From Pigoraptor vietnamica (taxonomy: Eukaryota > Opisthokonta > Filasterea): a stretch of DNA of 14,542 bases. A program made the position numbers and the translations under genes. Shown here piece by piece: positions 1-8,938 of the stretch. Within the stretch, counting starts at the first letter, position 1. Each line of letters opens with the position of its first letter. The stretch covers positions 1 to 14,542 of the forward strand of contig CALSCQ010000514.1 in assembly GCA_943704525.1 (NCBI GenBank). Reading direction: 5' to 3'. The notes beneath the pieces are model-generated. The model searched no databases. It was not told the DNA's origin and saw nothing but the letters and a program-made list of their open reading frames with translations.

Positions 1-171
1 GGGGGGGCCGAGGGGGGAGTTGGGAACAATATCATTTCACGTAGTTCGTTCGAGTGCGCATTCTGGAAGAGAAGTTCAAACGGTGCGCGAAATGTGATAA
101 CCGTCTAGTACACATTCGCTTACATATCCATAGAGTCTCACTTGAGCACCATGGATCAACAATTCCCATGC

Positions 172-217
172 GCACACACACTCGCGCACATGCACATACA
201 CACACACACACATACAT
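172..217. repeat. CA-rich dinucleotide tract
   Basis: Imperfect (CA)n with interruptions, followed by a TACATAAAA tail. It lies in the upstream region of the first gene. Alternating purine-pyrimidine tracts of this kind recur across the window in introns and flanks. Confidence 0.85.
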
Positions 218-495
218 AAAACGAGGAACCCTGCTTTTTTTTCTTACAAATTTTGCGCAACTCAAAGTGTCCTACGACTTCCTGCTATTAATAGCGGCGA
301 TTGCGATTGGTTGCGCAGTGGGGGCAGCTGGGGGCAGAGAGTGTCTGGCTGATGACGACACAGCCGAACGAACGGACGCCCTTTTCGCCGCGTCACCCTC
401 TGCAAATCAGAACTAATCGCTCGAAAAAACTTTGCTTTTCGCCGAAGGAGAAATCGGCACGACACGCGTGCGACTGTTGCGCAATTCACGGAGAC

Positions 496-527
496 GTGTG
501 TGTGTGCGTGTGCGTGTGCGTGTGTGG
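496..527. repeat. TG-rich dinucleotide tract
   Basis: GTGTGTGTGTGCGTGTGCGT and similar units, about 20 bases upstream of the TATA box of the hydrolase gene. It is an alternating purine-pyrimidine sequence and could adopt Z-DNA. Confidence 0.85.
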
Positions 528-546
528 AAGTGTGTTCGTGCGCTGT

Positions 547-554
547 TATATAAG
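547..554 (+). promoter_or_regulatory. TATA box (TATATAAG)
   Basis: TATATAAG stands about 100 bases before the ATG of the cysteine hydrolase gene, in otherwise GC-rich DNA. The distance allows a start site near 580 and a leader of about 70 bases. The assignment rests on motif and position only. Confidence 0.55.
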
Positions 555-652
555 GACAATCCGTTTGACCCGCTAAGAGTGACAAGGAATTTTGCCCACT
601 CTGCGCTTCGAATTCGAGTGCGCATCGAGTATTTTCCAACCGTTTGTGAGCG

Positions 653-1935
653 ATGACTCCGACCGAAGTGTGCGAAATGCGCGACACGGAGCAGGAAGCG
701 CGCGACTGGTCGCAGTTCGCCCTCCTACTTATCGATGTGCAACGCGACTTTTATCGCGAGGTGCGTTCCTTAGCGTGGCTCTTGTTTGTAGCGCGGGCTA
801 TTTGTGCGCGCAATTGTCCTTATGTACGGCGTCGGTGTGTGAATTTTTTTCTGTGCTTGCGTGTGCTTTCTAGTGGCCGTTATTGAAATACTACACTTCT
901 AAATGCGCGCGCTCTTTTCCCGCGTGTTTCAGGCGGAGAGGCAACTCTTCCCCGACTTTCCCGCGCAAGTGGAGGCACTCCTTGCGCTGTGTCGGCGGGA
1001 AGGCATTGAGGTCGTTCACATTCGCGAAGGTGCGCGTAGTTGCGATGCCGCCCATTTTTTGCCTGTGTTTGTAAAAAAAAAAAGTTAATGTGTGTATGCG
1101 AAATACGCTGACTTCAAGTCTCTTATTCCCCGTTTTGGTGTTTTTGCGCAGAGTTTTGCCCGTCCGGGAAGGACTGGCTGCCGTACCAGCGCCTGCGCGG
1201 CCGTGCGTGCTGTCTGAAGGGTTCTCCGCTGGGCGACGTCCTCCCGTTTGCGCGCGAGGCTGAGGGCGAGGCCGTCTTCGCGAAGAGCGCCTTCGACGGG
1301 TTTCGCAACCCCAAACTCGCGCAATATCTCAGGTGAATTTGCTTCTTCCCTACCCAGTTGCGTTCTTCGTCTCGTGTCAGATCGCCCGTAAAATGCTCTA
1401 TTGACCTTGTTAGGCATTGCGCGCCTGGTGTGTGCATTTGCGATGACTCGGTGGCTGACCTGTGTCTCTCCACGTCGACGTTCGCAGGTCGCGCGGCAAG
1501 CGGTTCGTGATATGCGCGGGACTAGTAACGAGCGTGTGTGTGCTTTCGACGGCGCTGAGTGCCGTGCAGGAGGGGTTTCTTGCGGCGATTGTCGATGACG
1601 CGTGCGCCGACAGTCCAAGCGCAGTGCACATACAAGTGCTCGAGAGGTTTCGGTGGGTACTTTCGTCGTCTTTTGTGTGTGCCTGTGCTGCGTGTCTGTG
1701 CGTGTGTGTGTGTGTTCGTACGCATAGTGCATTATTCTGGCACTGGTGCATATTGTGTTGTTTTTTCCGATGTTTTTTAACCCAACACTCACACTCCCCC
1801 TTTCTCTCTTCCTCCTTCAGCTCGTGGGCATTTGAGACTGTGACTGTGTCGCATGTTGTGGACGAGTGGTCCAACTGGCGCTCTCTCATTGAGCGCATCG
1901 ACAGCTTCCCCCTCGAACCGCGCCACTTTGTGTAA
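653..1935 (+). CDS. isochorismatase-family cysteine hydrolase (5 exons)
   Basis: Exons are 653-760, 933-1029, 1152-1332, 1488-1652 and 1821-1935; all introns are GT-AG and the phases join into 666 bases, 221 residues. The product has the Rossmann-like fold motifs of the isochorismatase/nicotinamidase superfamily: LLIDVQRDF with catalytic Asp28, VFAKSAFDGF with Lys113, and AGLVTSVCVLS with nucleophile Cys146. That complete Asp-Lys-Cys triad predicts an active hydrolase acting through a thioester intermediate. The length is normal for the family. There is no signal peptide or membrane segment, so it is probably cytosolic. The region before the lysine (EFCPSGKDW, LPFAR) resembles the general cysteine hydrolase branch more than true nicotinamidases, so the substrate cannot be named. 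The ATG at 653 is chosen because it opens the frame just before the first beta strand; another ATG in the same frame at residue 9 is possible. A TATA box lies upstream. Intron 4 carries a TG repeat. Confidence 0.9.
1674..1717. repeat. TG-rich tract in intron 4 of the hydrolase gene
   Basis: GTGTGCCTGTGCTGCGTG followed by uninterrupted TG units, inside the intron at 1653-1820. The transcribed strand gives UG repeats. A pyrimidine-rich stretch and CTTCAG acceptor follow. Confidence 0.85.
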
Positions 1936-2201
1936 CTGCGCCTCTGTGTGTGGCGTGGGTGTGTGTATGCGTGGGTGTGTGCGACTATAACCTTCTCGTC
2001 TTCTGCGTTCGCTGCGCGTGCGTTGCGTGCATCAATAGTCCACTCGAGTGTGCCCTGGCGGCGGCTCGTGCTGTATACATACCTCTTCAATCCGACTCCC
2101 GTTTCCACTCATCAAATCTATCCCTCGTTATAACGCATCGGCATGCCGTTTAGTTGCATAATGCCATGTGGTTTCTCTCGTCACCGCCCAGCACGTCCAC
2201 T
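1936..2201. other. convergent intergenic gap
   Basis: About 266 bases separate the stop codons of the plus-strand hydrolase gene and the minus-strand membrane protein gene, so it must hold both 3' untranslated regions. It is TG-rich near the left end. No AATAAA is evident. If the alternative last exon of the minus-strand gene is used, that gene ends at 2150 and the gap shrinks to about 214 bases. Confidence 0.5.
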
Positions 2202-2995
2202 TTAGCGCGCCGTCCCGTAGCGCACGAGGGCCATTCGGCTCGGCGTCGTCGGCTGAAGCTCGCGTGCGCGCGCGACGACCTGGTTCCTCATCCGCGCGGT
2301 GAGCACCGCGCACACACAAGGGTCGTCCCCACACACGCACAGCTTCGGTCTCTGCGTGCCCGACCGCCGCGCCACGACGAGTATTCCTGCCGTGGCGCCA
2401 CTGTTGAGGGCGTGCTGGGGTGCGCGCGGCGGCTCCTGGCGGACGACGGATTGCGCAAATCCCAATTCGGCTTCGCTGGTGTGTGCATTACGTGAGGACG
2501 ACGTACATGGCGCGCAATAGGCGGCACGTGACAGACGGCACTCACATGTTGCGGGGAACTTGAACAAGAATACGCCGCTTTGGAGCGTCATTCGCCGTGC
2601 GCAGAAGGGGTGCGCCGTGAGTGGCCTCCTTCTCACGCTCTGCCCGCCTCGACGCAGGCGCACGGCGCTCGACCATCGTGGGCAGTCCCATGGCATCGAA
2701 TTTACGCAGCGTCTCCTCCGTAAGCCTCGGCAACTCTGGCACAATTTCACGTTATGCGTAATGCGATCCAAGCAGATGGATGCACGCATGGTGACAAAAA
2801 ACTCTTACCCTTCGACCTCTTCCTGTGAACAACATCGCCAGCAAACAGAATGGGACGTGCTGGAGTGGGCGTGACGTGCACCGCCGTGGCACATATCTCG
2901 ACCCAGTGCGCACTTATAAAAGCGCCGAGCAGGAGCAGAATACAGACGAGCGCCCACGCAAGCCCACACCCCGAAACGGCGACGTCGGCCGCCAT
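2202..2995 (-). CDS. predicted membrane-anchored protein of unknown function (3 exons)
   Basis: I do not recognise this protein. Exons are 2995-2809, 2735-2546 and 2475-2202; donors GTAAGA and GTGAGT, acceptors GCCAG and ACCAG, and introns of 73 and 70 bases join three frames into 651 bases, 216 residues. The N-terminus has a strong hydrophobic segment (about residues 12-30, LAWALVCILLLLGAFISA), which is a signal anchor or an uncleaved signal peptide. A charged, Arg/Lys-rich middle follows (for example ERRAPASRRAEREKE), and near the end there is a CxC-x4-CxC motif (CVCGDDPCVC, residues 172-181). The start is uncertain, because the frame stays open another 123 bases upstream and is cysteine-rich there. 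The C-terminus is also uncertain. A possible 61-base intron at 2340-2280 (GTGCGT...CCAG) would remove the CxC motif and end the protein at 2150 with 213 residues. Intron phase agreement is the main evidence that this is a gene. Confidence 0.5.
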
Positions 2996-3118
2996 TCCGT
3001 GGGAGCGTGCTGATCCGCAGGGGTAGCAGTGGATGGCGTTGTTATAACATGTGAGACAATGGCAGCAAAGGGATTCGCAGGCGAAGCATTCGGTGCCAGG
3101 GACTCTCGTTAGAGGGGT
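2996..3118 (-). other. cysteine-rich open frame upstream of the membrane protein
   Basis: Reading the minus strand in the same frame as the ATG at 2995, 41 codons are open after a TGA at 3121-3119. They hold eight cysteines spaced C-x2-C-x3-C-C-x-C-x2-C-x6-C-x2-C (CFACESLCCHCLTC, then CYPC), immediately before the membrane segment. There is no ATG, GTG or TTG in this stretch. It would therefore need an upstream exon, and only weak acceptor sites are visible (AG near 3109 and 3107). The competing view is a promoter: TTATAA at 3042-3047 lies 47 bases before the ATG. Confidence 0.25.
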
Positions 3119-3708
3119 TCACTAACCACGCGAATCGCACGTCGCAGGCCTGACGTTTCTCTGCAAATGCGCAAGTGGATTCGAGAGATTTTCCTTCAAC
3201 AGTCATGTGGATGTGACAATAACATGCAGCGTGTGCGAACGCAACCTTCTGGAGCACTTACACACGCGCCAAACGCCACGTCTCGCAATAGCGCCAACGC
3301 TACTCTCAACAACCGTTGCTCACAAACCGCTGAAACAAACTGTAATATTGAAGAGCAAAGGCCAATTGCGGCGTCGAAGTGACGAGAGAACAGGGCTGTA
3401 ATGCAAGCAGTCGCGAGTTCAGCGAAAGAGGGAGAGCGCAGGCGTACAAACGAGCACTGGATGGGAGAGATGAACCCGAAATATGGAGAGTTTATCCCTG
3501 CTCCCACTCGGGTGCTGCTCCAATCTATTTCGGGAGTTTTCGCCCCATTTGTATCTATTTTGGGTAGTCACCTTCATTGAGAATGATGTAAACAGCGACA
3601 CAGCAGCGGATGAGGGGCATCTTTCGCCTTTTGCTCTCTTCTTCCTCTAACGCCACTCACCACTCCATCGCTTAACCCGTTCTGTCGCACACATCGCATG
3701 CACCGTCC
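2996..3708. promoter_or_regulatory. shared upstream region of two divergent genes
   Basis: This 713-base gap separates the minus-strand membrane protein start (2995) from the NDH-2 start (3709), so both promoters should lie here. TTATAA at 3042-3047 could serve the minus-strand gene. No TATA box is seen before NDH-2. A 12-base element, ATCTATTTCGGG at 3523-3534 and ATCTATTTTGGG at 3553-3564, repeats with one mismatch about 150 bases before NDH-2. The minus strand also shows good-looking splice signals without a convincing coding exon (donor GTAAGT near 3260, acceptor TTTGCAG near 3161), which could belong to a 5' untranslated intron. Confidence 0.4.
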
Positions 3709-6700
3709 ATGATGTGGCTAAGAGGGGCGGCGCGCTCGGGGGCGCTCGCGGTGCGCCTCCCATTGAGCGCTGCCACACGCGTTACGAACACACTCGAAGG
3801 CCGCACTGCGTCGCCGTTGTTGCGGCGATTCAACCAATCTGACGCATCTGCGAACAGTGCTGGAAGTGGAGCGACGCCTTCCACCTCGGGCGCCACTCCC
3901 ACTGTGTCTTCGCCCACACCAAAGGAACAGCTCGTGACGAATGCGCGAACAACGCGGGGGGACATAACGACAGCTGCGGCAGAACGTGCGGCGCAGGCGG
4001 CGACTGGCCAAGCGCCCGCGACAAGTGCCGATGCAGTGGCGCGTGCGGCGGCGACGAGCGGGTCTGGGAGGCAGCGGCTGGTCATTCTTGGCACGGGATG
4101 GGGTGGCTACAGTCTGTTGCGCCACATCGACAAGTCTAAGTACGACGTGGTCGTCGTGTCGCCGCGGAATCACTTTCTCTTCACGCCGCTCTTGGCGAGC
4201 ACGACAGGTGCGTGCGTCCAGGAAACGCTGGCGGTGTGAGCACGTGCGTTCTGCGATAGCGAGCTGTTGGCGACGACTTTAGTTCTTTGTGCATGGTGTT
4301 GAATAGCCGCAATAAGAGCTGTATGTTTGGAGTTTGACACGTGCGTTCAGTCTGCGATCTGCGGTTTTTGTGGTTGGTTGGGTTGGGGGAGATGACTTCA
4401 TGACTGGCTGCGCTGTTCGCTGTGTCGCTTTCTCTTTGCCTGTCGTCGTCGTGTGTGTGCGTGTGCGCGTGTGTCGGTATGATGGGCAAATGGGGATGGG
4501 ATGGGGGTTATCATTTCTCCGTGCCACTTACGTGTGCCACCCTATGTTTTATTTCGATCAGTCTGAGCTGTTGTGTGGTGTGTATTTCTATGTTATGATT
4601 GCCTGAGTCGGGGGCCCGCCGTCGGCGCCACCGGCCGTTGGATGTCGTGCCGGCAGCAGACGCTCTACGACTCAGTGTGTATGTGCAATAGCGCTTCTGT
4701 TGTTTCAGTGTCAGCGTCTGCATCCGCCGGCGGCGCCGGCCGACGAGCCGACTACGGCCGCGGCCTGGGTGTATTGTGCCATGCAGTCAGTGTACCGAGA
4801 ACTGATCCGTGTACATTTTTCTTCTTTTTTCAGTGTTATTTTGTCGAGTCGTCCGTGCCGTTCGGTACCAATGCTGTTCTGTACCGCCGAAAGCTCATGT
4901 CACTGGCCGTCCTAATGCACTGTGCCGCCTGCCTGGCCACTGGCGGCTCTTCTGCGCAGTGGGGACTCTTGAGTTTCGCAGCATTCAGGAGCCCATTCGC
5001 CGCGCAAATGCCTTCCGCGACGAGAAGCATTTCCACCTTGCGTTTGCCAGGAGCTTGGACTTTGAGAACAAGGTATGGCGTCGTGCATTCCGACGTCGAC
5101 CGAACTCGACTGTCAGTGTCAGTTACGGCGGCTGCTGGTCTGGTCGGCCGGCTGAGGGAAGCCACCGGTGGGCCGGCGGCTCAGTAGCCGCTCTTCATTA
5201 GCCAGTCGCTGAGTGCGCGGCGCCGGTTTGGCTGGCCAACTCGTGCCTGGGCGGGCCGAGTACGCCGGCACCGGCCGTGTCATGGTGTTCGACTGCCGCT
5301 CAGCGATATTGCCGACTGAACAGTCGCCACTGTGGTTGCGGCTCACATCGGTGACCAACTCTCTGTCAGGTGGTCAAGTGCGAGAGCTCGATCGACCCGG
5401 GCCACTGGCACGAGGTGCCCTACGATCGCCTCGTGATTGCTGTGGGTGCTGTTCCCAACACATTTAACGTGCCGGGCGTTATGGAGCACGCGTTCTTTCT
5501 CAAGGAACTCTCCGACGCCAGGTGCGTGCGCGCAGATTGGGCCGTTCAATGTGCATGTGCACTGTGAATGTTTGTCGTGCGTACACTGCTGCCTGTTGGC
5601 CACTGTCTCACTCTCGCGTGATGGATATTGGGGGTCCCATTGGAGTCCCATTTCACGATCCCATTCACGACGCGTGTAGTGATTTTTCACACTCCGGGCT
5701 ATTTGCATGGTGTCTTTGCACACCTCAGTGGCTTTCCACGGAATGCGGATGTATGTTCCCGTGCCCCTGATTTGGTTTGGCTGACTGCTTTTCACACCCG
5801 GGTGTGGTGATAATTGCACCCTTGGTGTGGCCAGTTATTGCCCTTCGCACCATTATTGTTTGCCTTTGCGCCGCTTTCAACGTCTTGCTATGTGCTGTAT
5901 TGCGGCATTGCCAGTACTTTCACTCGTTGCAGACGTAACGTCCAAGTCGTATTGTGTCGCAATACTCTCGGTGCATCTTCTTTTTGAGCGGTGGTTGTGT
6001 TTTGTTTGTGTCTCGCTGAGCAATTTCCCACGATGGCCGCCCACGCAGGGCAATCCGCTCACGCCTTCTCGGCAACATGGAGATTGCGGTGCAGCCGGGA
6101 TACTCGAAGGAGGAGGTCGCGCGGCGCCTCTCGGTCGTTGTGGTCGGGGGAGGGCCCACTGGCGTCGAGTTCGCCGCGGAGCTGCATGACTTTGTAATGC
6201 AGGATGTCCGCAGGCTCTTGCCCGGTGTTCAGCACGGCATCAACGTCACGCTGGTCGAGGCGCAGCAGATCCTTCCCTCCTTCGACGAAAACCTTCGCAA
6301 GTTTGCCGAGCAGAAGATGGCAACGCGAGAGGGTGGGTTGCCATGCGGTTTGCACTGCTATAATTATGAGGGATTTGGCAAAATTAATCGACACTGTTTG
6401 GAATAGGACAGTGAACTGATTGACAGCAAAACTGAGCAGTCTCGCCCTTGTGCTGATCAGCCGGCTGCGCTCATGTTCCCTTGCGAAGGAATGCGGCTTC
6501 TTCGGGGCCAGGTGGTGCGGGTGACTGACAAGGACGTGCAGCTCAACGACGGCACGTCGCTTCCGGCGGGTCTTGTGGTGTGGTCAACGGGTGTTGGACC
6601 GCGCGAATTCACACAGCAGCTGTCCGTGCCGAAGAGCCGCGCGCGCCGCATTCTCACCGATGAGTACCTGCGTGTGAAGGGTGTTGCGTCGGGAGACGTC

Positions 6701-7144
6701 TACGCAATCGGCGATTGCGCCGAAATCGAGGGAAACCCTCTCCCCGCCACCGCCCAGGCCGCGGAGCGCGAGGGGCGGTATCTTGCGAGCGCACTCTCCT
6801 CCAGCAAGCCCGAGCCATTCGTGTACAAGCCTCTCGGAATGCTTGCCTACATTGGCGACTACCGTGCGCTGGCAGAGGTGCGCCGCGGCTCTGTGCGTGG
6901 CCGTTTCGTTGCGCTCCTCGCGAACTCGCGCTCATCCCAGAAAACCAGTGTAAATGTTTGTTTGTTCGCTCGCCCGACGAATTGTTGTGTGCAGGTCGGA
7001 TCACACCGGCTCGGCGGCGTCGTCTCGTGGCTGATTTGGAGGTCGGCGTACACGACCCGCCTCGGCTCCTGGCGCTTGCGCATGCAGGTGCCCTTCGACT
7101 GGATGAAAACGTTCTTCTTCGGCCGCGACATCTCGCGCTTTTAA
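3709..7144 (+). CDS. alternative (type II) NADH:ubiquinone oxidoreductase, NDH-2, mitochondrial (6 exons)
   Basis: Exons are 3709-4207, 4960-5072, 5370-5521, 6049-6332, 6489-6877 and 6995-7144; all introns are GT-AG and phases join into 1587 bases, 528 residues. The enzyme passes electrons from NADH to quinone without pumping protons. Visible parts: an arginine-rich, acid-poor presequence (about residues 1-40) typical of mitochondrial import; a long Ala/Ser/Thr-rich linker (about 45-120); FAD site [13 protein letters not shown] (Gly128, Gly130, Gly133); [24 protein letters not shown] site [17 protein letters not shown] (288-293); [18 protein letters not shown], the second FAD contact; AYIGDY; and the C-terminal amphipathic membrane anchor SWLIWRSAY...GRDISRF. 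No EF-hand insert is present. The linker is unusually long. A second ATG directly follows the first. The last intron (117 bases) has no stop and keeps frame, so an isoform with 39 extra residues is possible. Whether it faces matrix or intermembrane space cannot be told. Confidence 0.97.
4451..4474. repeat. TG-rich tract in NDH-2 intron 1
   Basis: GTGTGTGTGCGTGTGCGCGT and following bases lie inside the 752-base first intron (4208-4959). The left half of this intron is TG-rich. The right half (about 4610-4770) is GC-rich with many CCGGC units and contains a 17-base word shared with 8696-8712. Confidence 0.8.
5176..5191. repeat. hairpin in NDH-2 intron 2
   Basis: GCGGCT, loop CAGT, AGCCGC form a perfect 6-base stem inside the GC-rich intron 5073-5369. 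The same CCGG/GACTG-rich style of sequence fills the block 7172-9860. Confidence 0.5.
5646..5670. repeat. short tandem duplication in NDH-2 intron 3
   Basis: TCCCATTTCACGA is followed directly by TCCCATTCACGA, and a further TCCCATT stands at 5635-5641. It lies within the intron 5522-6048. Confidence 0.7.
5793..5806. repeat. 14-base perfect palindrome in NDH-2 intron 3
   Basis: CACACCCGGGTGTG is fully self-complementary and sits inside the intron 5522-6048. A related TTTTCACACTCCGGG stands about 100 bases earlier (5684-5698), so the word TTTTCACAC-CCGGG occurs twice. It could be a protein-binding site or chance. Confidence 0.6.
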
Positions 7145-7148
7145 GCCC

Positions 7149-7171
7149 GACGGTCGCAATCTCTGACCGTC
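7149..7171 (+). other. hairpin directly after the NDH-2 stop codon
   Basis: GACGGTC, a 9-base loop, then GACCGTC form a perfect 7-base stem starting five bases after the stop. It would fold at the head of the 3' untranslated region. No function can be assigned. The nearest AATAAA on this strand is far away (7849-7854), so the real polyadenylation signal is not identified. Confidence 0.5.
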
Positions 7172-7627
7172 AATGACATCATCCGATTCGGTATTATAAA
7201 CTGAGACTGCCGAGGTAGAGGTTGACTCTTAAGTGAACATACAAGCCCTCTCGCGACGCATCCCGGCACAGTCGACGCCGCGGCTGCGTTCTGGGACGAT
7301 ATCAGATAACATGTCGGCGTGGGTACAGTGAGGCCGAACAGATTAAGTAACATGGCTCTCGACTCGATCGGGGATCTCAGTAGTGGTTTGTGTAATCGGA
7401 GCAGCTTTTGGAGTGAGGCAAGTAAGAGATGCCGTGCTCAAGACCGCCCTGGCAGCCCACTCGGCTGAATAATAGGGGCGCCCACGACCGCCGGCGATGC
7501 AAAGCCGCTACATCTGCCGGCGACTCGGCTGGCACTGTCTCTTAAATCAGAGTAAGTTATGTGAACGAGGGCGGCTCGTGGCTGACGGATGCAAGTGCAC
7601 GGCAGCCGGGCTGCAATGCCAGCAGGC

Positions 7628-7649
7628 CGGCGACTGGCGCGAGTCGCCG
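7628..7649. repeat. inverted repeat, 8-base stem
   Basis: CGGCGACT, loop GGCGCG, AGTCGCCG. The perfect stem with a 6-base loop lies inside the GC-rich gene-free block. Confidence 0.65.
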
Positions 7650-8500
7650 TACTAAAGTGACAGAACGGAGAGTAACATGACAACTGACTCAGAAGAGACT
7701 GGAGACTGCCAGTGTAAGTTTTGGGCGGCGGTTGCTCGTATGCATTCATACCAAACGGAGACCACTTCGGATAAGCAACTCGCCAGGTTCTGTCCGGCAT
7801 GTCCGGCGAGGTACTGACGGCTGCGCCGCAAGCAATGGCCGAGCTACAATAAAAGGTCAGTCCGCTTGGGGCATTAAGGTACCATAATATCAGTTACCTG
7901 GCCGGAAGCTAGGCCCACGGCCGTGCCACCCCCGCCAACAACTGAATACCCCTGCCCGCCGAAGACAGCACAAAGTGTTCTGCCTTATAATTCAGTCGCC
8001 CGCAACTGGCTGAAAGCGTTGAGATCAGTCAAATAGCTTCGAGACGAACAGTCTAAGACCATCGACAACACCTGCCTCGTTGTCGAGCCCTGCGTAGCCG
8101 AGGGCCGGGACGTCGAGCGCGGCATCTGCACCGACGCTGCCCTCGAGTCTGCCCTTCCAGTAGCGGTGGTTGCGCGAGAAGGGAGGAGAAAGACAGTCAA
8201 TTAAAGCATCTCTCCTGTAACGACTTGCTTGCGGGCGTGTCATTCGTGCATCCGGCGCGACTGAACGGAAGGGGGCGACGACGGACAGTGTGGTAATGGG
8301 ACTTCGACCATACAGGAAGACTCCATGCTGACAGGGCTGACAAAATGCACGGCCTGCCGATAACATGAACACCAGTGCCACCGACCGCCGCAAACTGACG
8401 ACCGCCTTAACTCAGCCGACCGCACCGGCCGGCCGGGCGTAGTCTAGCGATGGAAAAAGTCCATACAACGGTCCGTTAGAGACGACGTCGGCCCGGTACT

Positions 8501-8530
8501 GTGAGCAAATACAGTCGTGAGCAGTTACAG
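8501..8530. repeat. near-tandem 14-base repeat
   Basis: GTGAGCAAATACAG and GTGAGCAGTTACAG, two mismatches, separated by TC. It is a small local duplication in the GC-rich block. Confidence 0.5.
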
Positions 8531-8911
8531 CGACACGAGCCGTGCCAGACGAGTTACTGCCAGCGACTCCCAAATCAGCTATGCCACGCCTACCGTACAA
8601 GTCATCGCGGCATCAGATTGGGCAGTCGGCAGGCGTGGCTTGCACCAACCCGGAGAGCGGGGAGGTGAGAGGCAGCAGTCGCAATGCACCGGCACCCGCC
8701 GGCGGCGCCGGCTAAAGTGCTGCGGCCGGCAGCAATTGGTCCGCAACAAAGCCGACCCTGAATCTCGGCAACGACCATTGCCGGCTGAGCCGCCGTCCGG
8801 ATGCTGCAATACCCTGCAAGGTCAGCCAAACGCTGCACTGCCCGCGCGCGTCACCTGAGCACTGACTCGACAGATGGCCGTTAACTGGCGGCGCCGATGG
8901 CATGACACGCC

Positions 8912-8938
8912 GGCCGGCCGTGACAGTGTCACCCGGCC
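8912..8938. repeat. inverted repeat, 12 paired bases with a bulge
   Basis: GGCCGG, bulge CC, GTGACA, central G, TGTCAC, CCGGCC. This is the strongest hairpin in the gene-free block; the one-base centre means it is better viewed as a DNA palindrome than as an RNA stem with a normal loop. Confidence 0.65.

Larger units (their letters stand above)
1..652. promoter_or_regulatory. 5' flank of the cysteine hydrolase gene
   Basis: No gene is supportable here. The segment holds a CA-rich tract on the plus strand (about 172-217), a TG-rich tract (about 496-527) and a TATA box at 547-554 roughly 100 bases before the ATG at 653. The 13-mer TTCGAGTGCGCAT occurs at 49-61 and again at 613-625 just before the start codon. 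In a window this long one such pair is expected by chance, so it is only noted. A short open stretch from about 54 encodes some protein-like residues (including CAKCDNR) but has no splice partner or domain. Confidence 0.5.

Noticed and set aside
49-625. 13-base word TTCGAGTGCGCAT repeated at 49-61 and 613-625
   Set aside because: About one such coincidence is expected in a window of this size, and the flanks do not align; not evidence of duplication or a promoter element on its own.
2915-2922. TATAAAAG, a textbook TATA box on the plus strand
   Set aside because: It lies inside exon 1 of the minus-strand gene and no plus-strand gene begins nearby; NDH-2 starts almost 800 bases away.
3042-3257. 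71-codon open frame on the minus strand
   Set aside because: It is in a different frame from the membrane protein, ends before it, and cannot be joined to it in phase with the sites visible.
4573-5187. 204-codon open frame on the plus strand
   Set aside because: It runs through NDH-2 intron 1, exon 2 in the wrong frame, and intron 2; it is a shadow.
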